The notes under the pieces: generated by a model
What the model was told of the DNA's origin: nothing
Databases searched by the model: none
Seen by the model: the letters and a program-made list of their open reading frames with translations, nothing else
DNA from: Panopea generosa
Taxonomy: Eukaryota; Mollusca; Bivalvia; Adapedonta; Hiatellidae
DNA: 64,000 bases
NCBI GenBank assembly: GCA_029582155.1
Contig: CM055897.1
Span: 93,695,829 to 93,759,828 of the forward strand
Direction of reading: 5' to 3'
In this document: positions 59,977 to 64,000 of the stretch, in pieces
How positions within the stretch are numbered: position 1 is the stretch's first letter
Layout: each line of letters opens with the position of its first letter
Position numbers and translations under genes: made by a program

Positions 59977-60710
59977 ACAGAATGTAATGTTAATTTTTGA
60001 GTAAGTTTAAAACATGGCAAACTAATTTCAAATTGATGAATTCTTGTAAAATCATTAAATTAATATTTTTTGAAGTGTTTGCATCAAAAAAGGATAATGA
60101 AAATTGAAACACTATAAAATTTAATAAAATAATTTTTTTATTTAAACAAGGGGATTTAATTATATATTTTTTGAAATTCGATAATATTTTTAAATTACAA
60201 AATCTTACATCAATAATTAATTATTAACATTTCAAGAGTTATTTAAATTAACTTTAGCTAACACGTTTTTTTCCAAACAATTTATGGCATATAAAATGAA
60301 ATGCTAAAGTTTATAGCAGTAGATCCCACACATTAGCCATTTCCCAGAATTGTTTTTCTCTTCAAGCAAATACAAATTTGCTTATGCATTGGTTGAGAAG
60401 TAAATAACCAAATAATGAGAGTGCACTATCTCACTCTGCCCCCCTACCTGTAGATATAATGCAAATACAATACTTGATTAATCACTGTGTACAGATTGCA
60501 TAAAATGTTTAAAATAAGATTAAACAGGCAAGGGGATCACTTTCAGAATATTCAGTTAGTACCGCATCACTTTAATTACTAAAACCCAGGGATAGTACAC
60601 TTACTCAAACCGCTCCTACACCTGCCCTCTACCTAACAAGCTCTGACAATTATGAAGCTTGTACTGCTGATAGTTCTTTATTTCTTTAACATACACAAAA
60701 TTAACTTTTG
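59977..60710. other. AT-rich unique DNA
   Basis: No recognised feature. Confidence 0.5.
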
Positions 60711-60712
60711 AT

Positions 60713-61560
60713 TATTATGCTCCCCCAAAGGGGGGAAGCATATAGTTGCCGCTTCGTCTGCATGCGTCCGTCCATCCCCAAGTTCTTTTCTGGGCTATTT
60801 CTCTACAACCTCTGTGCAGATGCGCATATTGTATTTGTTTACCGGTTCGATGATTTTTCAGGGAGTTATGACCCTTTGATTCTGTTTGTGACAAATCTTG
60901 TCCGGGCTATTTCTCTACAACCTCTGATGGGAATTTTATGAAACTTGCTAGGATGCATCATTACAAAGTGTAGATGCGCATATTGTCTTTGTGTTTCGGT
61001 TTATGATTTTTCACGGAGTTATGGCCCTTTGATACTGTCTGTGACCAAATTATTTTCCGTGCTATTTCTCTACAACCCCATGTTGAAATTTTATGAAACT
61101 TGCTAGGATGCATCATTACCATGTGCAGATGTGCATATTGTCTTTGTGTTCCGGTTTGATGATTTTTCACAGAGTATGGCCCTTTCATTGAGTCTTTGAC
61201 CAAATTATTGTCCCTGCTATTTCTCTGCAACCTCAGGTTGTAATTTTATGAAACTTGCTAAGTTTGTGTTCTGGTTCATTGATTTTTCACATAGTTATGA
61301 CCCTTTCATTCTGTCTGTGACCAAATTCTTCTCCACTCTATTGCTCTAAAAAAATTCTCTGAAATTTTATGAAACTTGCTAAGATGCATTATTACCAAGT
61401 TGAGATGTGCATATTGTCATCATGACGCTATTTCACTACAACCTCTGGTTTTAATTCTGTAAAACTAGTTAAGATCTGCGCATATTGTCATTTTGTTCCG
61501 GTTCAATGATTTGCAAATGGGTTCTGTGAAGTGCAAAGCCACATATTGTTCCTGCTATGC
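60713..61560 (+). repeat. Tandem cassette opening with a 'tatgctcccccaaaggggggaagcata' hairpin
   Basis: It starts with a C/G-rich near-palindrome (60717-60742) and cgtccgtcc. About five degenerate ~165-bp units follow, with gctatttctctacaacctct, ttttatgaaacttgctagga, tgcatcattaccaagtgcag, atgtgcatattgtctttgtg and gatttttcacagagttatgg. This is the same general class as the cassette at 7.3-8.7 kb. Confidence 0.75.
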
Positions 61561-63153
61561 AGTGTGGTATTTTTCAACCAAGTAGCCAGTACAGAGTCAA
61601 ACACGGTTCACCTATATTTCCTTGTAAGTTGCAAGTGATTCTGGCTTAAAAGCAGTGCTGATGAAGGCTGTGTTTGCCACTAGATTAGCAGCTGATTAGG
61701 TAACATGTGGCCTATCAATAACAGATGATTGCTACACTCAGTCTGTTTGATATTTATACACACTTGTAACATAACTTTAATTACAAGATATAAGATGCAG
61801 ATATTTAATGCCCAGTCAAAATTACTTGTCAGTATTTACATATTACTGCAAAGGATTGTAAAGTAGGAATTAAACTAGAAAATGATGGATGTCGTATTAA
61901 CAGTTTTCAAAACTAACACCAGAGCTGCTGTTGTGTTCAGTTGAACTTGGCTAATGTCATCTAATTTGTTTTCTTTCTGGCTCAATTTCAAAGTAACAGC
62001 CATAACTGGGTACATGTAGGGAACCAAGCAGAAAATGATTTTGCTGTTTAATTCCACTCTGCAGAAAATATCCCCAGTCCACTTTAGCCCTTTACTCACC
62101 TAACTTGATAAGTTAATTTCAAAGCAACAAAGATAAGCGGAAGCTTACAGGTCAGGCGGTCAGATGCACAATTATAAAAGAACCTGAGGTGTATAAATAT
62201 TATCTATTGATTAGTTGATTAAAGGAAATGTGTTAGAATAAAACTCTGTAAATTTATTAAAAATAAGATAATCATCTAAATGGATAAAAAGCATCTTATA
62301 TCATTTATTAATATCAACCAAATAGTTCAGTATGTTAAATCCTCCAAATCATAACAAAATTGATATGTCAATTGGAGTTGTAAACTAAGAAACTAAATCT
62401 CCATTCTAAAAATAGACAGTTAATTAAATACTGTTTGATGACCTTCTCATCATCATTCCGACTTTTTATAAGATTGAGCAATTTTTACTACATGTAAAAC
62501 TGTATAATAGATCAAATTAAAATCAAAATGAAATCATGTGACTCATTAAATAAGTCACATAAATGTTTTTAGCAAATTTTAAAAATTGAAAAAATCCTGA
62601 TATATATTTATTCCAGTTTCATTTTTGATGTCTGTAATCTTCATTTATCTGTTATTGATTATCTTTTATGTCTTATCTACTCTTGCTGTTCATGCGGTTT
62701 TTACATTCTCAGAGGTAGTAATTAATCAAAAAAAAAAAAAAAAGTAATTACGATTTTCATTCACATTAGCTGAGATTGATTGATTTTAAAACAGATTTTT
62801 GTCATTAAATCCTTAAGGATTAAGAATGGAAAATGAAATGTGACGCAACCTAAGTTTGAGTTTTAATATTAATCATATATGTTTTCCCAGTTTTTATTAT
62901 CATCTATATCCCACCATACTGTCCTGAAATTTAGATAAATCTTTTTCCTAATTTTTGTGAACTATTTTGAAGATTTTTTTATCTGTGGCTCTGATGAGCT
63001 GATGAGCTGATGAGCTTGTCAGCTCATATCAAGTTTTCTGATCTGATGAATTAGTTACTGGGAAGTAGTGATAAGGAGGTTTCACTCTCCCCGTACTTAA
63101 ATAATTATGGCAACTTAATCATCAGTTTCTAGGATTATTTCTTTATCACATTA
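61561..63153. other. AT-rich unique DNA
   Basis: Includes a short triple repeat gatgagct at about 62993-63015 and an A15 run near 62730. No gene supported. Confidence 0.5.
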
Positions 63154-63306
63154 TACAGTCAAACCTGTCTTAAGCAGTCACTCAATGGAAAGAGAGAAAA
63201 AATACAGGTAGGTGGCTGCTTAAAAGTTACTACAGGTCGATAAAAACTAAAATAATAAAAATATGGATGCTTAACAGAGGTGACCATTAATACAGATTTG
63301 ACTGTA
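63154..63306. mobile_element. Short MITE, TA-flanked, ends CAGTCAAAYCTGT
   Basis: Left tacagtcaaacctgtcttaa and the reverse complement of the right end, tacagtcaaatctgtattaa, agree at 18 of 20 positions. TA borders both ends, as in Tc1/mariner/pogo-type MITEs. The interior contains ggtggctgcttaaaag and no ORF. Confidence 0.72.
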
Positions 63307-64000
63307 CCTAGATAATTATGCTTTTTTCTTTATTGGTTAGAATTTATGTTTTACTTGCAGTATTTTGAGTGCATGTCGTCTTATTACAATTTTCTTCGAT
63401 TGGTAAAAAGTTATGCTTTTCCAAATTTTTGTTGAAATATAAGTAAAAAAATGATTTTGTGTTTATGTTACTTGGAAATCCTCAGCAATGTTATATATAT
63501 ACTTTTTAGTGTGACACCACACAGTTTATTAGTTTCTTTTTTAATATTTTCTTATATTTATTCCAGCATTGTTGTATGTGTTCATTTAATATCTGTGTGT
63601 GTTATAAGATTACTTATAAATATGATGAAACAAAATTTGCACCTGCAAAGTCTGCATTATGTTATTGTAAAACAAATGTATCTTTTTTATAAGTAATGAA
63701 AAAAAGGATTTGTAAAACAGTTAAACACGATTACTATAGTTTTTGTCATATTTTTCCTATGGATAGAAATTTATGAAGCATCCTAGTATATAAGTTTAAT
63801 GTATGTTCATGCAATATCAAAAATAATAATCACATGTTACCCTACAGATTGTTTGGTATTACCTCTTGAAATTTGGTGAAAAAATGTAGATTTAACAAGC
63901 ATTGTAAAGACAATATTCAAAATTGTTTACATCTAGTATTTGATTAAAACTTATACACAGATGCATGCATATAACAATGATTGTCATGGAAATGGTAATT
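63307..64000. other. AT-rich unique DNA
   Basis: The 81-codon ORF at 63451-63696 is low-complexity hydrophobic sequence and is not supported as a gene. Confidence 0.5.

Overview
The window is nuclear DNA of an animal, most likely a bivalve mollusc. That is an inference from four things: an intron-bearing eukaryotic exon, AT-rich non-coding sequence, several copies of tRNA-derived SINEs of bivalve type, and long arrays built on the 'ggtcaaggtcaca' and 'ttttagctca...ccctcttgttttt' themes that I know from bivalve genomes. No species can be named from the sequence alone. Gene density is very low. I support two host coding features. One is a single internal exon (36611-36733, +) matching the cleavage and polyadenylation factor subunit CPSF2/CPSF100. 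The other is an uninterrupted 388-codon rhodopsin-family GPCR (55897-57063, -) that looks like an NPY/NPF-type neuropeptide receptor. I saw no other CPSF2 exons, so either its introns here are very long or this is an isolated exon copy.

Nearly everything else is repetitive. Roughly a quarter of the window is minisatellite: about eighteen arrays, most of unrelated unit sequence, with units of 15, 23, 24, 30, 34, 39, 43, 52, 54, 62, 73, 91/105 and 109 bp. Several unit lengths are multiples of three, which produces long but meaningless ORFs on both strands (3.2-4.6, 9.2-10.9, 11.1-12.8 and 31.1-32.9 kb).

Mobile DNA is mixed and nested. There are four long internally repeated cassettes (0.75-2.47, 7.28-8.67, 17.47-22.31 and 60.71-61.65 kb). 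The third is interrupted by a 2.1 kb element with 29-bp terminal inverted repeats and a TA target duplication. A 1.44 kb hAT-like non-autonomous element (34151-35594) has 15-bp perfect ends and an 8-bp target duplication. Three short MITEs, decayed LINE pieces (ORF2 tail at 15.8-16.8 kb; ORF1 pieces at 22.7-23.3 and 28.6-29.0 kb, the latter with a 2A-like motif), a Tc1-like transposase relic (28.05-28.43 kb), two main SINE families and two unclassified dispersed repeats of about 355 and 410 bp complete the picture.

Layout: 0-9 kb holds cassettes, SINEs and the 24-bp array; 9-13 kb two large minisatellites; 13-17 kb a SINE, the 196-bp higher-order array and a LINE tail; 17-22 kb the nested cassette; 22-30 kb LINE and Tc1 relics, ATC-rich and pyrimidine-rich low-complexity DNA, and minisatellites; 31-33 kb the 30-bp array; 34-36 kb the hAT element; 36.6 kb the CPSF2 exon; 37-49 kb a succession of minisatellites; 51-55 kb dispersed repeats; 56-57 kb the GPCR; 57-64 kb a minisatellite, MITEs and unique AT-rich DNA. 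No operon, CRISPR array, rRNA or intact tRNA gene was seen. I did not find a clearly new biological system. The most interesting structures are the nested TIR element, the sister 34-bp arrays, the 91/105 alternating array and the paired dispersed repeats.
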